Source: Mycobacterium lehmannii (lineage in GTDB: Bacteria > Actinomycetota > Actinomycetes > Mycobacteriales > Mycobacteriaceae). From it: a DNA stretch of 64,000 bases. The position numbers were made by a program, and so were the translations under genes. Each line of letters starts with the position of its first letter. Position 1 is the stretch's first letter. Location of the stretch: contig NZ_NKCN01000008.1 in assembly GCF_002245535.1 (NCBI RefSeq), forward strand, positions 124,001-188,000. The letters run 5' to 3'. Positions 39,425-48,351 of this stretch are shown here, piece by piece. The notes beneath the pieces were generated by a model. It searched no databases and was not told the DNA's origin. It saw nothing but the letters and a program-made list of their open reading frames with translations.

Positions 39425-39889
39425 CTATGCGGTCTTCTGGGTCAACAGCGGCAATGGGCGACGCCGTTGGTTGAGGTCGCTTGCGAACTGCGCAAGCGCA
39501 TCGGGGACCGAATCGGCGACCGGCACACTCACTCCGGAAGCGCACAGCACGCGTTCGACGGCGTTGCTGGGGATGACAGTCCATTCCACATCGGTGTCGA
39601 AGCAGCACTCGTCGATGTCGTACATCAACGAAACAACCTGTCGCGCACACGAACTCACACCGCTGAGGTTAAGGACGAACGGCTTTTCCGCGAGGACGAA
39701 CCGGCGCGCGAATGCGGTGATCCGTTCGATGTTGGTTTCATCGATGATCCCATCGATGGTCACGACAGTCGCCAGCTGGCGGCACACCGCATGAAGCTGG
39801 GCGCCGGCGCATTCGAATGACGGATTTCCGTACATCACTGCCCCCTGTAGCACCTCAACTCGACCTTGGTACTCAAGGTAAGCGGCCAA
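39425..39889 (-). CDS. STAS-domain protein without the usual phospho-serine motif
   Basis: A 154-residue single STAS domain. VVTIDGIIDETNIERITAFARRFVLAEKPFVLNLSGV is the typical first half, followed by SSCARQVVSLMYDIDECC where anti-sigma antagonists have xxDSSGLxxL. The phosphorylatable Ser is therefore replaced. Seven Cys residues are unusual for such a small cytosolic protein. It resembles mycobacterial STAS proteins next to stress-sigma networks, but the loss of the Ser argues against kinase control of the SpoIIAA kind. The strong hairpin lies just downstream. Confidence 0.78.
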   Translation of the reverse strand: MAAYLEYQGRVEVLQGAVMYGNPSFECAGAQLHAVCRQLATVVTIDGIIDETNIERITAFARRFVLAEKPFVLNLSGVSSCARQVVSLMYDIDECCFDTDVEWTVIPSNAVERVLCASGVSVPVADSVPDALAQFASDLNQRRRPLPLLTQKTA

Positions 39890-39949
39890 CTTAAGGCCAC
39901 CGGGAGCAGCGGCTAATACTTTCGTAAGAAGCGAAAGAGCCTTGAATCG

Positions 39950-41194
39950 TCAACTATCGCGCATCCACTGGGGTCCGGAGTAGTTCTCCCACGGGCTGTA
40001 GTCGGCCAGCAACTCCTCCTGGGCGGGGCGCTCGTCTTCGGGCACGTGCTGAAGGTTGATCCGGATGCGGTACCAGATCGAGCTGGGACCCCGCATACCG
40101 TCGACCAGAATGTCTGCCGGTTCCAACTTTTCGGCTGCGGTCGGGTGCCGTCGTCGCCATTCGTCCAACGCCGCCATCGCCTCGTCCTTGGTCTTTGTGC
40201 GGGCGATCTCGATGAGCGGCTTCGAGGAGACCCGCCGACCGGTTCCTGCGCTCGAACGTTTGGCCCCGCGTGGTGCCCTTTCCGCCGGACCGAGCCGGTC
40301 GGCGAGGTCCAGCAGCGCGTCCAGCGAGCCCGCTGAATCGTCTATGCCCTCCCAGGGGTCACCGTGTTCGGCGAACCGTTGTGGCACCGTCGCGATCGTG
40401 AACGCCTCCGGCAGGCATCCGGGCACCTCGCTCCAGAGCAGCGGCGTCGACACCCTGGCGTCAGGGGTCGCGCGCACCGAATAGGCCGAGGCGACCGTCC
40501 GGTCGAACGCGTTCTGATTGAAATCGACGAAAACGCCCTCGCGCTCTTCCTTCCACCAGCGCGCGGTGGCGATCTCGGGCGCTCGGCGCTCGACCTCGCG
40601 CGCCACCGCCTGCGCAGCGAGCCGGACGAACTTGAACGGCCACCGCCGCTGGATGCGGGCGTATATGTGGAAGCCCCGCGATCCCGATGTCTTGGGCCAT
40701 GCCGTCAGTCCGTGGTCCTCGAGCACATCGCGGGCGACCATCGCGACGTCGATGATCTGGGGCCACTCGACACCCGGCATCGGGTCCAGGTCGACGCGCA
40801 GCTCGTCGGGATGCGCGAGATCGTCTGACCGAACCGGGTGGGGGTTGAGGTCGACGCATCCGAGGTTGACCGCCCACACCAGGCCGGCCGCATCGCGCAG
40901 CACCGCTTCGGCCGCCGACGTCCCTGACGCGTACTTCAACTCGGCGACGTCGATGAAGTCAGGCCGCTTCTTCGGGGCGCGCTTCTGAAACACCGCCTCC
41001 TCGGTGATGCCCTTGACGAACCGCTTGAGGATCATCGGCCGGTCACGCACACCGCGCAGGGCGCCGTCGGCGACGCTGAGGTAGTAGTGCATCAAGTCCG
41101 ACTTGGTGACGTCGATATCGGGGAAGACCACCTTGTCGGGGTGGCTGATGGGCACCTGGTGACCCTCGACCTCAAGGTACCGGGGTGCGGCCAT
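39950..41194 (-). CDS. polD2: LigD-type primase-polymerase, PolD2 (Rv0269c-like)
   Basis: A 414-residue standalone polymerase domain of the LigD-POL family, an archaeo-eukaryotic primase fold. It has LRVDLDPMPG (metal DxD, about residues 133-138), KTSGSRGFHIYARI (about 166-179) and VFVDFNQNA (third Asp, about 225), all intact. A C-terminal extension of about 110 residues (IEIARTKTKDEAMAALDEWRRRHP and SSIWYRIRINLQHVPEDERP) is typical of Rv0269c. M. smegmatis PolD2 performs gap filling and fill-in during DNA repair. Position beside fadD2 matches the M. tuberculosis order, as I recall it. Confidence 0.88.
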   Translation of the reverse strand: MAAPRYLEVEGHQVPISHPDKVVFPDIDVTKSDLMHYYLSVADGALRGVRDRPMILKRFVKGITEEAVFQKRAPKKRPDFIDVAELKYASGTSAAEAVLRDAAGLVWAVNLGCVDLNPHPVRSDDLAHPDELRVDLDPMPGVEWPQIIDVAMVARDVLEDHGLTAWPKTSGSRGFHIYARIQRRWPFKFVRLAAQAVAREVERRAPEIATARWWKEEREGVFVDFNQNAFDRTVASAYSVRATPDARVSTPLLWSEVPGCLPEAFTIATVPQRFAEHGDPWEGIDDSAGSLDALLDLADRLGPAERAPRGAKRSSAGTGRRVSSKPLIEIARTKTKDEAMAALDEWRRRHPTAAEKLEPADILVDGMRGPSSIWYRIRINLQHVPEDERPAQEELLADYSPWENYSGPQWMRDS

Positions 41195-41249
41195 AGCGTC
41201 ATGCTAGTTTCCCGGCCGTACTGCGACGCGGGTCACATATGGTGGGGAC

Positions 41250-43058
41250 ATGGCAAGACTCTCCGAGCTCCCGTCGCAAGCGCTCGCCAAGGCTCAGCAA
41301 CTCGTCGAACGCGGGTCGGCCGAGCTGCACTACGCCACCAAGATGTTCGGAGCGGGCGCGTTCAAGATCGAACCCCCGCAGAACGTCGCCGGAATGCTCG
41401 CCGACATCCGGCGTTGGGGCGAGTTCGGGATGATCCCGGCCCTGAACGCCCGCCGCACCCCCGATCGCACCGCGATCATCGACGACTTCGGCGAGATGAC
41501 GTTCAAAGAACTCGACGACGCCGCACATTCAGTGGCCAACGGCCTGCTCGAAAAGGGCGTCAAGGGCGGTGACGGGGTCGCGATCCTGGCCCGCAACCAC
41601 CGGTGGTTCCTCGTCGCGCTGTACGGCGCCGCCCGCACCGGCGCGCGGATCATCCTGCTCAACAGCGAGTTCTCCGGACCCCAGGTCAAGGAGGTGTCCG
41701 AACGTGAGGGCGCCAAGCTGATCATCTACGACGACGAGTACTGCCAGGCCGTGTCCAAGGCGGATCCGCCGCTGGGCAAGTTGCGCGCGCTCGGCGTAAA
41801 TCCCGATAAGGGCGAACCGTCGGACAGCACCGACGAGACGCTCGAGGACTTCGTCTCCCGCCACTCCGGTAAGTCGGCGCCCAAGGCGACCAAGCACTCG
41901 TCGGTGATCATCCTGACCAGTGGGACGACGGGAACACCCAAGGGCGCCAACAGAAGTACACCGCCGACCCTCGCTCCCATCGGCGGCGTGCTCTCGCATG
42001 TGCCGTTCAAGGGTGGCGAGATCACCGCGCTTCCGGCGCCGATGTTCCACGCGTTGGGCTTCCTGCACGCGACGATCTCGATGATGTTGGGCACGACGCT
42101 GTTGCTGCGCAGGCGGTTCAAGGCCCAGAAGGTCCTCGAGGACATCGAGGAGCACAAAGTGACCGCGGTGGTGGTCGTTCCGGTGATGTTGTCGCGCATG
42201 CTCGATGCGCTTGACGACATGGATCGCAAGCCCGACTTGTCGTCGTTGCGGATCGTGTTCGTATCGGGGTCGCAGCTGGGCGCCGAGATGGCGCAGCGCG
42301 GGCTCAAGATGCTCGGACCCGTGATATACAACCTCTACGGGTCGACCGAGATCGCGTTCGCCACGATCGCGCGACCCCAGGATCTGGAGAAGAACCCGGC
42401 CACCGTCGGACCGGTCGTGAAGGGCGTCAAGGTCAAGATCCTCGACGACGACGGCAACGAACTGCCCCAGGGCGAGGTCGGGCGGATCTTCGTCGGCAAC
42501 TTCTTCCCGTTCGAGGGCTACACCGGGGGCGGACACAAGCAGATCATCGACGGGCTGATGTCGTCGGGCGACGTCGGCTATTTCGACGAGAACGGTCTGC
42601 TCTACGTCAGTGGCCGCGACGACGAGATGATCGTGTCCGGCGGCGAGAACGTGTTCCCCGCCGAGGTGGAGGACCTGATCAGCGGACACCCGGAGGTTGT
42701 CGAGGCCACCGCGGTGGGCGTCGAGGACAAGGAATGGGGCCACCGGCTGCGGGCCTTCGTGGTCAAGACCGACGGCGCCTCGATCGGTGAGGACGACATC
42801 AAGGGTTATGTCCGCGAGCATCTGGCGCGCTACAAGGTGCCGCGCGAGGTCGTCTTCCTCGACGAGTTGCCGCGCAATCCGACCGGCAAGATCTTGAAGC
42901 GTGAGCTCCGGGAGATGGACGTTGACGGAGGCGGCGAGAAGGCGAAAGCCGACGGAGGCGGCGAGAAAGCGAAAGCCGACGGAGGCGGCGAGAAGAAGGC
43001 CGACGGAGGCGGCGAGAAGAAGGCCGACGAGAAGGCGGAAGCCAACCAGCCGGAATAG
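41250..43058 (+). CDS. fadD2: FadD2-like acyl-CoA synthetase with repetitive C-terminal tail
   Basis: A 602-residue fatty-acid ligase preceded by GGTGGGGA. Motifs are IILTSGTTGTPKGANR (about residues 220-235), YNLYGSTEIAFATIA (about 360-374), SSGDVGYFDENGLLYVSGRDDEMIVSGGENVFPAEVEDL (about 434-472) and LPRNPTGKILKRELREMD with the catalytic Lys (about 546-549). After residue 558 comes an imperfect (D-G-G-G-E-K-A-K-A) repeat tail not needed for catalysis. Synteny with polD2 and fadE6 supports the name. It probably supplies acyl-CoA to the FadE6-type enzyme next door. Confidence 0.88.
   Translation: MARLSELPSQALAKAQQLVERGSAELHYATKMFGAGAFKIEPPQNVAGMLADIRRWGEFGMIPALNARRTPDRTAIIDDFGEMTFKELDDAAHSVANGLLEKGVKGGDGVAILARNHRWFLVALYGAARTGARIILLNSEFSGPQVKEVSEREGAKLIIYDDEYCQAVSKADPPLGKLRALGVNPDKGEPSDSTDETLEDFVSRHSGKSAPKATKHSSVIILTSGTTGTPKGANRSTPPTLAPIGGVLSHVPFKGGEITALPAPMFHALGFLHATISMMLGTTLLLRRRFKAQKVLEDIEEHKVTAVVVVPVMLSRMLDALDDMDRKPDLSSLRIVFVSGSQLGAEMAQRGLKMLGPVIYNLYGSTEIAFATIARPQDLEKNPATVGPVVKGVKVKILDDDGNELPQGEVGRIFVGNFFPFEGYTGGGHKQIIDGLMSSGDVGYFDENGLLYVSGRDDEMIVSGGENVFPAEVEDLISGHPEVVEATAVGVEDKEWGHRLRAFVVKTDGASIGEDDIKGYVREHLARYKVPREVVFLDELPRNPTGKILKRELREMDVDGGGEKAKADGGGEKAKADGGGEKKADGGGEKKADEKAEANQPE
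42924..43025 (+). repeat. Tandem repeat inside fadD2 (27, 27, 24, 24 bases)
   Basis: Four consecutive units begin GACGGAGGCGGCGAGAA. Units one and two end GCGAAAGCC and units three and four lack one codon. They encode DGGGEKAKA or DGGGEKKA. In-frame unit length keeps the protein open, so copy number may vary between strains. Confidence 0.85.
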
Positions 43059-43070
43059 TCAGGCCGTGCC

Positions 43071-43382
43071 CTAATCGGCCATCGCGGCCGCGCCGGGAAT
43101 CGACAGGCACACCAGCATCAGCAGGAGCAGGAACCATCCGGCGCCCTGCCACTGGACCCAGGTGCCCTGCGCCCTCCACTCGCGGTAGGTCTTGATGAAC
43201 GCGCCGATACCGCCGAGCAACAGGATTGTGGGCACGGTCGAGGCGGCGACGACCGAGGTCTTCGACACAAGGGCGTAGATGACGAAGGCGACGGCGGCCA
43301 CCGCGACCACGACCGCGGCATAGGTGGCAGCGGCCCGAAACGCTTTCGGCCGGTCCCAGCGTTTCTCGACGTCGTTGGTCAT
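43071..43382 (-). CDS. Small membrane protein, about three transmembrane segments
   Basis: 103 residues: a charged N-terminus (MTNDVEKRWDRPKAFR), then hydrophobic stretches AAATYAAVVVAVAAVAFVIYALV, VAASTVPTILLLGGIGAFI and GWFLLLLMLVCLSIPGAAAM. The segment KTYREWRAQGTWVQWQGAGWF between the second and third helices looks conserved. No known family recognised. It is convergent with fadD2 with 12 bases between the stops. Confidence 0.7.
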   Translation of the reverse strand: MTNDVEKRWDRPKAFRAAATYAAVVVAVAAVAFVIYALVSKTSVVAASTVPTILLLGGIGAFIKTYREWRAQGTWVQWQGAGWFLLLLMLVCLSIPGAAAMAD

Positions 43383-43422
43383 AACAGAAATGTTGCCGTC
43401 GGTACGTTCATTGAAACGCTCG

Positions 43423-43698
43423 TCAGGGATTGTTGACGAACGCGGACAGGCAGCCGGGGATGTCGCGGCAGGCGATTACCGCCGTCTGGTCGGGCGGGCC
43501 ACCACGTACTCGCGGCGGTCGAGGCCCGAAGTTGCACGACTTCGCCCAGGGGTTCCCGGGGATGATGCCGGGATAGCAGGGCGCGGACTGTTCGTGTGGC
43601 GTCGGATCGTCGGCAAGGACCGTCGGCGCCAGAAACAGCCCTGTCATCGCCGCCGTGCCGGCGACGACGCGGGCGCTACGGACACCAAGACCGCTCAT
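43423..43698 (-). CDS. Small secreted cysteine-containing protein
   Basis: 91 residues from ATG 43698 (an in-frame TTG at 43710 is the alternative). The N-terminus (RSARVVAGTAAMTGLFLAPTVLADDP) has a basic n-region, a hydrophobic core and a likely signal-peptidase site after LA or ADD. The mature part has Cys at about residues 41, 54, 76 and 82 (SAPCYPGIIPGNPWAKSCNFGPRPP and VIACRDIPGCLSAF), enough for two disulfides. It resembles small exported mycobacterial proteins of unknown function. Confidence 0.7.
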   Translation of the reverse strand: MSGLGVRSARVVAGTAAMTGLFLAPTVLADDPTPHEQSAPCYPGIIPGNPWAKSCNFGPRPPRVRGGPPDQTAVIACRDIPGCLSAFVNNP

Positions 43699-43760
43699 GA
43701 CTACCGCCAACCATTGGACGCAACCGCAGATCTCAGGCTACGCCGTTTCAGCAAGCGCCT

Positions 43761-45992
43761 TTACGGATCGCGCGGCAGTCCCAACAGGCGTTCGGCGATG
43801 ATGTTGAGCTGCACTTCGGTCGTGCCGCCGTAGATCGTGGTTGCCCTGCTGCCGAGCAGGTACTCCGCCCACCGGCCGGGCTCCTGCTCCGGGTCACCGA
43901 CCGCGCCGTCGGTGCCGAACGAGGACACCGCGAACTCCGCGTAGCCCTGGCCGGTTTTCATCGACAGCAGTTTGGAGATCGCCGCCGACGGCATCGGATC
44001 GGCACCAGCGAGTGTGAGCAGCGTCGAGCGCATGTTGAGCACCTTGGCGGCATGCCCTTCGGCGATGAGCCTGCCCGCGTGGTTCTGCTCGATCTGGTCG
44101 AACTGCCCGTCCTGAAGGAACGTGATGAAGTCGGCCAGGCTGGCCAGGAACGGCGGCTCACTGCTGCCGATCGAAACCCGTTCGTTGGTCAGCGTGTTCC
44201 TGCTGACCTCCCAGCCGCGGTTCACCTCACCGAGCACCATCTCGTCGGGCACGAACACGTCGTCGATGAAGACCGTGTTGAACATCGCGTTGCCGGTCAG
44301 CTCGCGAAGCGGCTTAACCTCGACGCCCTCGCTGGCCATGTCGAGCAGGAAGTAGGTGATCCCATTGTGTTTTGGAGCGCTTGGCTCCGTTCTTGCCAAC
44401 AGCGCGCCCCACTGCGAGTACTGCGCACCGGTGGTCCAGATCTTCTGCCCGGTGATCCGCCAGCCGCCGTCGACCTTGGTGGCCTTGGTCGTCAGGCTGG
44501 CCAGGTCCGAACCCGCACCGGGCTCGGAAAACAGCTGACACCAGATCATTTCGCCGCGGAAGGTGGGCGGTAGGAAACGCTGTTGCTGTTCGTCGGTGCC
44601 GAACGCGACGATCGAGGGGATGATCCAGGCCGCGATGCCCATCTGCGGGCGCTTGACCCTGCCGGTGTCGAACTCCTGGGCAATGATGATCTGCTCGACG
44701 GGGCCGGCCGCGCGTCCCCACGGCTTGGGCAGATGCGGTTGCACCCAACCGCCCTCGGCGATCGCGACATTGCGCTCTTCGCGTGAGATGGCTTTCAGCG
44801 CAGCCACTTCCGCGCGGATCTCGTCACGCAGCTTCTCGGTCTCGGGATCGAGATCGATGTTGAGTTTGCGCATCCCCGTGCTGGTAGCGGCGTCGACGAC
44901 CTGCTGCGGGTAGTCGGCGTGCCTGCCGAAACCGGCCGCCAGCACCAGCGCACGCCGGTAGTACACGTTGGTGTCGTGCTCCCAGGTGAACCCGATGCCG
45001 CCGTGCACCTGGATGCAGTCCTGAGCGCAGTGCTGGGCGGCCTCGGGTGCCAGGGTGGCCGCCACGGCAGCGGCGAACTCGAATGCGATTTCGGCAGAGC
45101 CGGTTTCGGGGTCTTCTCCGCTGCGCACGTGCGCGGTGAACTCGTCGATGGCGCGGGCCGCATCCCAGACGGCGGCGGTGGCCCGCTCGGTGTCGGCGAT
45201 CATCGAAGCGCACTTGTGCTTGATGGCCTGAAACTGTCCGATGGGCCTGCCGAACTGTTCGCGAATCTTGGCGTACGCCGCGGCGGTGTCGGTGGCCCAC
45301 CGCGCCACGCCGATGCACTCCGCCGACAGCAGCGTCGAGATCAGCGCGCGCGCCAGCGGCCGGCTCAGGTTGCTCAGCACCCGGTCGTCGCTCACTTCGA
45401 TGGCGTTCGCCCGCACGTGTGCCAACGGGCGCAGCGGATCGAGGCTCTTGACGGGTTCGATCTCCAGTTGGTCGGCATCGAGGATCACCCACTCCTCGCC
45501 GCTCTCGATGGCGACCGGCAGCACCAGCAGCGACGCCTCTGCGGCGCCTGGCACGGCACGCACTTCCCCGCGGATGACCAGACCGGCGGCATCGCCTTCG
45601 CCGTGCCGGGTGGCGGTCAGGCTCGAGTCGATGGCGTAGGTCGCGATCGTCGCGCCGGAGGCCAGGTCGCCCAGTTGTGGGGCGTTGGGGTCGTGTACGG
45701 CGATCAGCGCGCTGGCGATGGCCGACGGAACGAACGGCCCCGGTACCGCGCCGTAGCCGAACTCGGCGGCGACGATGGCCAACTCGAGTATCCCGAAGCC
45801 CTGCCCGCCAACGTCTTCGGACAGGTGCACACCTTGCAGACCTTGATCGGCCGCGCCCTTCCAGTAGGGCGGCGGATTGGGAATCGGCGTCTCCAGCGCT
45901 TCGTGGAGCACCTCGGAGGGCGCCACCCGAGCGACGAAGGACCGCACCGAGTCGGCCAGGTCGCTGTGCTCAGGGTTGATGGCGATGGGCAT
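43761..45992 (-). CDS. fadE6: FadE6-like double acyl-CoA dehydrogenase
   Basis: A 743-residue fusion of two acyl-CoA dehydrogenase domains. Residues 1-about 370 form a small-subunit-like half (CAQDCIQVHGGIGFTWEHDTNVYYRRAL) and about 380-743 a full catalytic half (LFSEPGAGSDLASLTTKATKVDGGWRITGQKIWTTGAQYSQWGALLART and the C-terminal YGGTTEVQLNIIAERLLGLP). This mimics an alpha-beta FadE heterodimer in one chain. Place and size match FadE6 next to fadD2. Probably the first oxidation of the acyl-CoA made by FadD2. Confidence 0.9.
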   Translation of the reverse strand: MPIAINPEHSDLADSVRSFVARVAPSEVLHEALETPIPNPPPYWKGAADQGLQGVHLSEDVGGQGFGILELAIVAAEFGYGAVPGPFVPSAIASALIAVHDPNAPQLGDLASGATIATYAIDSSLTATRHGEGDAAGLVIRGEVRAVPGAAEASLLVLPVAIESGEEWVILDADQLEIEPVKSLDPLRPLAHVRANAIEVSDDRVLSNLSRPLARALISTLLSAECIGVARWATDTAAAYAKIREQFGRPIGQFQAIKHKCASMIADTERATAAVWDAARAIDEFTAHVRSGEDPETGSAEIAFEFAAAVAATLAPEAAQHCAQDCIQVHGGIGFTWEHDTNVYYRRALVLAAGFGRHADYPQQVVDAATSTGMRKLNIDLDPETEKLRDEIRAEVAALKAISREERNVAIAEGGWVQPHLPKPWGRAAGPVEQIIIAQEFDTGRVKRPQMGIAAWIIPSIVAFGTDEQQQRFLPPTFRGEMIWCQLFSEPGAGSDLASLTTKATKVDGGWRITGQKIWTTGAQYSQWGALLARTEPSAPKHNGITYFLLDMASEGVEVKPLRELTGNAMFNTVFIDDVFVPDEMVLGEVNRGWEVSRNTLTNERVSIGSSEPPFLASLADFITFLQDGQFDQIEQNHAGRLIAEGHAAKVLNMRSTLLTLAGADPMPSAAISKLLSMKTGQGYAEFAVSSFGTDGAVGDPEQEPGRWAEYLLGSRATTIYGGTTEVQLNIIAERLLGLPRDP

Positions 45993-46001
45993 ACCTGCAC
46001 C

Positions 46002-47024
46002 TCACTGTGACGGACCGTCCCTAATAACCGGTCGGTTGGGAGACACGATACCGTTCACGGCGTTCGCCAGTTCACGGCCGTCCCACAGCCGCCGGCAGTT
46101 GTCCAGACCGTGTTCCAGATACCTGCGCATCGTGTCGGCGGTGTACCAGGTGACGTGTGGGGTGAGCACGACGTTGTCGACCCCGAGCAGCGGGTTGTCG
46201 GCCTCTACGGGCTCGGTGGCGAAGACGTCGAGTCCCGCGCCGGCCAACTTTCCAGACCGCAGCGCGTCGACGAGGGCGGGCTCGTCGACGATGGGTCCGC
46301 GGCTGGTGTTGATCAGGACAGCGCCGGGCTTCATCCGGTCCAGCGCTGCGCGGTCGATCATGCCCGCTGTCGCGTCGGTCAGTGGAAGATGCAGGGAGAC
46401 GATGTCGCTGGCGGCCAGCAGGTCGGGTAGCGCACGCCAGCTCGGATGGCCGTCGTCGCGCGTGCTGGTGTGCAGGACCTCGGCATCCATCGCCTGAACG
46501 ATTCGCTCGACCCTGGTGGCGACGTTGCCGTAACCGACCAAACCGACGGTGCAGCCCCCGATGTCGCGCACGGTTTCGCCCAGGCTCGGGTCGGACGGCC
46601 AACCCCGTCCCTCACGGGTGGCGCGGTCGAGTTCGGTCACCCTGCGCAAGGCGGCCAGCATCAGCAACACGGCACCCTCGGCTACCGACGGTGCGTTGGC
46701 CCCCGGCATGTTGGCGACCGCGATGCCCAGGGCGGTCGCGGCGTCCACGTCGATGGTGTTGACTCCGGCGCCCATCTTGTGCACGAGCAGGCAGCGTCGC
46801 GCTTTGGCGAGATCGTCTCCCGAAATCGGCCGAAGCACATGCCAAATCACCTCGGCCTCGGGAAGCTCCCGGTAGAAGGCGGTGTCGTCGTCCTCGGCGC
46901 AGTAGCGGATGTCGAGCCAATCGGACTGCGGTGCAACGAAATCGATGGCCTTCGCACCGGGAGTGAAATGAGCGAGGACCCTCAGCGGCGAGCGTTCGCG
47001 CGACGGGTCGGCGTCTAATGCCAC
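46002..47024 (-). CDS. D-2-hydroxyacid dehydrogenase family protein
   Basis: About 340 residues from GTG 47024, overlapping the upstream hydrolase gene by 10 bases; upstream in-frame codons are antisense-like and rejected. The Rossmann motif is CTVGLVGYGNVATRVERIVQAMDAEVL (about residues 158-184), with NTSRGPIVDE (Arg), GLDVFATEPVE (Glu) and LTPHVTWYT (His). I recall no such gene at this place in M. tuberculosis, so it looks like an insertion into the conserved block. Substrate unknown. Confidence 0.85.
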   Translation of the reverse strand: MALDADPSRERSPLRVLAHFTPGAKAIDFVAPQSDWLDIRYCAEDDDTAFYRELPEAEVIWHVLRPISGDDLAKARRCLLVHKMGAGVNTIDVDAATALGIAVANMPGANAPSVAEGAVLLMLAALRRVTELDRATREGRGWPSDPSLGETVRDIGGCTVGLVGYGNVATRVERIVQAMDAEVLHTSTRDDGHPSWRALPDLLAASDIVSLHLPLTDATAGMIDRAALDRMKPGAVLINTSRGPIVDEPALVDALRSGKLAGAGLDVFATEPVEADNPLLGVDNVVLTPHVTWYTADTMRRYLEHGLDNCRRLWDGRELANAVNGIVSPNRPVIRDGPSQ

Positions 47025-48157
47025 CGCTTCACGATCCACTTGGCGATGGTATCGGCCTGTTCGCTGCGCGCCCCGGGAGTGGTGAAGTAATGATCGGTGT
47101 CGATGGAGGACTGCGTCTTGTCCGAGCTGGCAAGCGCCTCGAAGATGTGCTGGGCGTCCGACGGGAACACGCCTGTGTCCTGGTCGGCGTTGATCACCAG
47201 AGCCGGGCACGTGATCCGGTTGAGGTGCGGTTCGGCGCGAGTCTGGGCGTGTCGAAGGCTCCACATGCCGATCCAGTTGCGCAATGTGCAGGCCGCGGCG
47301 ATACCGCGTGCAGATCTGTTGGCCTGCATCGGTACTCCGGCATAACACATGTTCGGGGGTCGCTTCGTCGGCTCCAGGGCAGGATCGACCATGCGCGGGT
47401 CCGCCCATGTCCGCAACACCGTGAATGGGCGGTCGGAGAAACCGGCCGCCCGCACATGCTCGAGTTCGGCCTCGGCCCAGTCGGTGATCGCGTCGTTTCG
47501 TGCGATCTGGGCGGCACGGTACCGCTCGACGAACTCAGCCGAAAATGGCGGACCGTTACTCTCGTCAAAGAGATCGAGGTCGGGATCGCTTGCGACCGCG
47601 TCAGTTTCGTCGACGACCGCCGCGTCCATCCAGGCGGTGAGCACATCGGGGCGGCCGGGATGCGCCGCGGTCGAGACGTACCCGTCGGCGGCGGGCAGGT
47701 CGGTCAGGCCCGTTGCGGGACGCATTCCCGGAAGCGGTGTCACATGTGGGTCGACGGCCTGTGCCTGGTAGGCCGCCATCAGCGAACCGCCACCGGAGTT
47801 TCCCAGCAGCACAATTGTTTCCACGTCCTGGACCTCGCGCAGCCATCGCACCCCGACGCCGATGTCGACGAGTGCATGATCGAGCAGGAAGCTGCTCTCG
47901 AACCCGCGATAGCGGGTGTTCCAGCCCAGGAAACCGATGCCGCGGGTGGCCATGTAATCGGCGAGATAGTGCTCGGAGAAATCGATCTGGTAGTGCGTGG
48001 CGATCATCGCGACCTTCGGTTTGCGGCCCACCCCGCGGTGATAGAGGCCCTGGCACGGATGCCCACCCGCACCCGCCCGCCTGGCGGTCGGGGAATCAAG
48101 ACCGACGAACTCACGGATGACACCCGGCGTTGCGGTGCTCGACGGCGTTTTGGTCAT
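47015..48157 (-). CDS. Alpha/beta hydrolase (Rv0272c-like)
   Basis: About 380 residues from ATG 48157 (MTKTPSSTATPG), with GGGGGCGG a few bases upstream. The nucleophile elbow is GNSGGG (Ser121) after VETIVLLGN. The Asp candidate is in NADQDTGVFP and the His in DTDHYFTTPG near the C-terminus. ATHYQIDFSEHYLADYMATRGIGFLGWNTRYRG matches the first strands of the fold. Located as Rv0272c is in M. tuberculosis. Probable esterase or thioesterase in lipid metabolism. Confidence 0.82.
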   Translation of the reverse strand: MTKTPSSTATPGVIREFVGLDSPTARRAGAGGHPCQGLYHRGVGRKPKVAMIATHYQIDFSEHYLADYMATRGIGFLGWNTRYRGFESSFLLDHALVDIGVGVRWLREVQDVETIVLLGNSGGGSLMAAYQAQAVDPHVTPLPGMRPATGLTDLPAADGYVSTAAHPGRPDVLTAWMDAAVVDETDAVASDPDLDLFDESNGPPFSAEFVERYRAAQIARNDAITDWAEAELEHVRAAGFSDRPFTVLRTWADPRMVDPALEPTKRPPNMCYAGVPMQANRSARGIAAACTLRNWIGMWSLRHAQTRAEPHLNRITCPALVINADQDTGVFPSDAQHIFEALASSDKTQSSIDTDHYFTTPGARSEQADTIAKWIVKRWH

Positions 48158-48280
48158 CCGGACCGCCCCCTGCCGGGCCAAAAAGCAAGGGCTACAGGCT
48201 GTTCAACGATCTTGATGATCGGTCTGACCGGCGGTGGGACGCGCGGGACGATCGTCATAACGGTGCTGGTCCGTTCGTCA

Positions 48281-48330
48281 TTGCTCGTGATTGCCCCTGA
48301 TGCTAAATTCGATTTGCGTTTCTGGCCAGA
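48281..48330 (+). promoter_or_regulatory. Candidate promoter and palindrome upstream of the VOC gene
   Basis: TTGCTC (48281-48286), 17 bases, TAAATT (48304-48309) is a moderate sigma-A match. TCTGGCCAGA (48321-48330) is a perfect 10-base palindrome near the expected start of transcription. The rest of the 194-base gap shows only GACGATCGTC (48247-48256), a further palindrome of uncertain meaning. The ribosome site AGGAGG follows at 48340-48345. Confidence 0.35.
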
Positions 48331-48351
48331 GATTCGCGCTAGGAGGCGCCA

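Noticed and set aside
46026..46037. AACCG-GT-CGGTT inverted repeat
   Set aside because: It lies within the last codons of the 46002 coding region and has no regulatory context.
47025..47408. N-terminal extension of the 46002 dehydrogenase
   Set aside because: It overlaps the Rv0272c-like coding region and reads as low-complexity Arg-rich sequence.
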